Shown piece after piece: positions 4,692 through 5,465 of a stretch of 5,465 nt of DNA. The notes under the pieces are model-generated. The model saw nothing but the letters and a program-made list of their open reading frames with translations, did no database searches and was not told the DNA's origin. The position numbers and the translations under genes were made by a program. Each line of letters begins with the position of its first letter. Within the stretch, counting starts at the first letter, position 1. This DNA comes from Chloroflexota bacterium (GTDB lineage Bacteria; Chloroflexota; Anaerolineae; B4-G1; SLSP01): NCBI GenBank assembly GCA_012798275.1, contig JAAZNO010000163.1, forward strand, positions 1 to 5,465, given 5' to 3'.

Positions 4692-4725
4692 AGCCCGCCT
4701 TCGGCGTCCTGACCGACGGCGGGCT
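4692..4725 (-). terminator. Terminator-like hairpin after the small membrane protein gene
   Basis: AGCCCGCC (4725-4718) pairs perfectly with GGCGGGCT (4699-4692). The stem can extend inward by GTCGG/CCGAA with one mismatch, leaving a loop of about 8 nt. It is followed only by TTTTC, a short T run, so termination may be partial. It separates the upstream genes from the promoter at 4670-4643. Confidence 0.7.
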
Positions 4726-4755
4726 ACGGCGAGCAGAGGAAGCGGGGCGTAGGTC

Positions 4756-5019
4756 TCAGGCCTCCGGCGTGTTCCGAGGTTCCGGCGCCGGGGAGGGAGT
4801 CTTGTCTTTGCCCTCGTCGTCTTCTTCGTCTTCCCAGCCGATGATCCACACGGCCAGCCCGGCGACCGCGATGGTAGCGACGATGAGAGCGGCCCATTGT
4901 CCTGCCAGCAGGCCTACGTCGCGAGCTGACCAGATCAGGATCAGCACCATGCCAATGGAGAGCACGATCCACGAGGTCCATTGTGGATGGTCGGTGATGA
5001 AGGTCTTAATTTTCGCCAT
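4756..5019 (-). CDS. Small two-helix membrane protein with acidic tail, unknown function
   Basis: I recognise no characterised family. The 87-residue protein has a short amphipathic, basic N terminus (MAKIKTFITDHPQW), a first membrane helix at about 15-31 (TSWIVLSIGMVLILIWS), a short loop, and a second helix at about 41-62 (QWAALIVATIAVAGLAVWII). A strongly acidic stretch follows (GWEDEEDDEG, 61-70), then a proline-rich tail. The positive-inside rule suggests the N terminus is cytoplasmic; with two helices the acidic C terminus would also be cytoplasmic. The ATG at 5019 has GAGGG (5032-5028) 8 nt upstream. It begins 78 bp after the acetyltransferase gene on the same strand, with no clear promoter between them, and is followed by a terminator-like hairpin, so the two may share a transcript. 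The gene looks real from its hydrophobicity pattern, start site and terminator. Confidence 0.75.
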   Translation of the reverse strand: MAKIKTFITDHPQWTSWIVLSIGMVLILIWSARDVGLLAGQWAALIVATIAVAGLAVWIIGWEDEEDDEGKDKTPSPAPEPRNTPEA

Positions 5020-5097
5020 AGTTTTTTCCCTCGATTAACCAGGTGATGGTATTTTTCCGTGAGTCATCCAGTTCTGGCGAGGTGCGGGCGACGGCGC

Positions 5098-5465
5098 TCA
5101 AATCGGACGGCGCACCATATCCTCGCGCAGCATTTTGATCATCACGTTGGCGGCGTTGGGGTTCCATTCCGCCGCGGCCTGTCGCCATTGCTTGGGAAGG
5201 CTGTCGAAAGGGCGTTCGGTGTAGCCAAACAGCTCCCAAAAATCAATCAAATCGGAGCTGGGGCGGGGGGGCAAAAAGAGCATCGCCACCTCTGCCTGCA
5301 GCACCTTCGCCTCTTCCTCCATGCTCTCGATCAAGGCCCGCCCGGCGATGACACGATCCATTGCCGGGGTAATCAGGAAATCGGTGATGCGCACGATCAG
5401 GTTTTCGACCTGCCAGCCCAACATGCCCACGATCTCGCCATCCAGTTCTGCCAGCATGAATCCTA
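5098..5465 (-). CDS. GNAT-family N-acetyltransferase-like protein, C-terminal part (5' end outside window)
   Basis: The frame is open through the window edge: two codons (Gly-Phe) precede the methionine at 5457, which looks internal rather than a start. The visible 121 residues fit the second half of a GNAT acetyltransferase, which transfers an acetyl group from acetyl-CoA to an amine. LAELDGEIVGMLGWQ (2-16, numbered from that Met) is the typical central beta hairpin. RVIAGRALIESMEEEA (35-50) occupies the place of the acetyl-CoA-binding loop and helix, EVAMLFLP (56-63) is the next strand, and LIDFWELFGYTE (70-81) corresponds to the 'a..fYe..GF' motif. The pyrophosphate loop is a degenerate form of R/Q-x-x-G-x-G/A, so catalytic activity is uncertain. 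The substrate cannot be told. Confidence 0.7.
   Translation of the reverse strand, partial: GFMLAELDGEIVGMLGWQVENLIVRITDFLITPAMDRVIAGRALIESMEEEAKVLQAEVAMLFLPPRPSSDLIDFWELFGYTERPFDSLPKQWRQAAAEWNPNAANVMIKMLREDMVRRPI

Noticed and set aside
1..5465. CRISPR array, transposase or complete insertion sequence
   Set aside because: No regularly spaced repeats, no transposase motifs and no matched terminal inverted repeats were seen in the window.

Overview
The window looks like ordinary chromosomal DNA from a GC-rich (roughly 60%) bacterium. Every convincing protein gene, and the single tRNA gene, lies on the minus strand, so transcription runs from high to low coordinates. I recognise the GNAT protein, the small two-helix membrane protein and the paired short signal peptidases as being of a kind seen in Chloroflexota (Anaerolineae-like). 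That assignment rests on recall rather than a search and is only moderately likely.

In transcription order: (1) 5465-5098, the C-terminal part of a GNAT-type acetyltransferase cut by the window edge; (2) 5019-4756, an 87-residue protein with two membrane helices and an acidic tail, followed by a hairpin that looks like a terminator (4725-4692); (3) a strong sigma70-type promoter (TTGCAC, 16 bp, TATAAT; 4670-4643) that opens a tightly packed gene group: two tandem paralogous type I signal peptidases (4591-3971 and 3950-3327), deoxyribose-phosphate aldolase deoC (3330-2665, ATGA overlap with the preceding gene) and a YgiT-type zinc-finger protein (2665-2393, TAATG overlap with deoC); (4) after a 147-bp gap with two tandem hairpins, a glutamate synthase small-subunit-like flavoprotein (2245-821); (5) tRNA-Phe(GAA) (785-712), whose own promoter has its -35 box on top of the gltD-like stop codon, followed by a very clear intrinsic terminator (705-677); (6) a gene-poor 195-bp stretch; (7) a RelB/DinJ-type antitoxin gene (468-220); and (8) at the left edge, what appear to be broken remains of a two-gene nucleotidyltransferase-type module, with two families read in overlapping frames.

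Functionally, the central group combines protein export (signal peptide cleavage at the membrane) with deoxynucleoside catabolism (DeoC) and a small putative zinc protein. The spacing and overlaps indicate one transcript, with translational coupling at deoC and at the zinc-finger gene. No clear terminator separates this group from the gltD-like gene, so transcription may run through to the terminator after the tRNA.

I do not see a clearly new system. The most interesting places are the left edge (an antitoxin without a visible toxin, beside a decayed overlapping gene pair and a tRNA gene), the duplicated signal peptidases, the deoC-coupled zinc finger, and the promoter that overlaps a stop codon. 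Most long plus-strand open frames are antisense shadows of GC-rich minus-strand genes.
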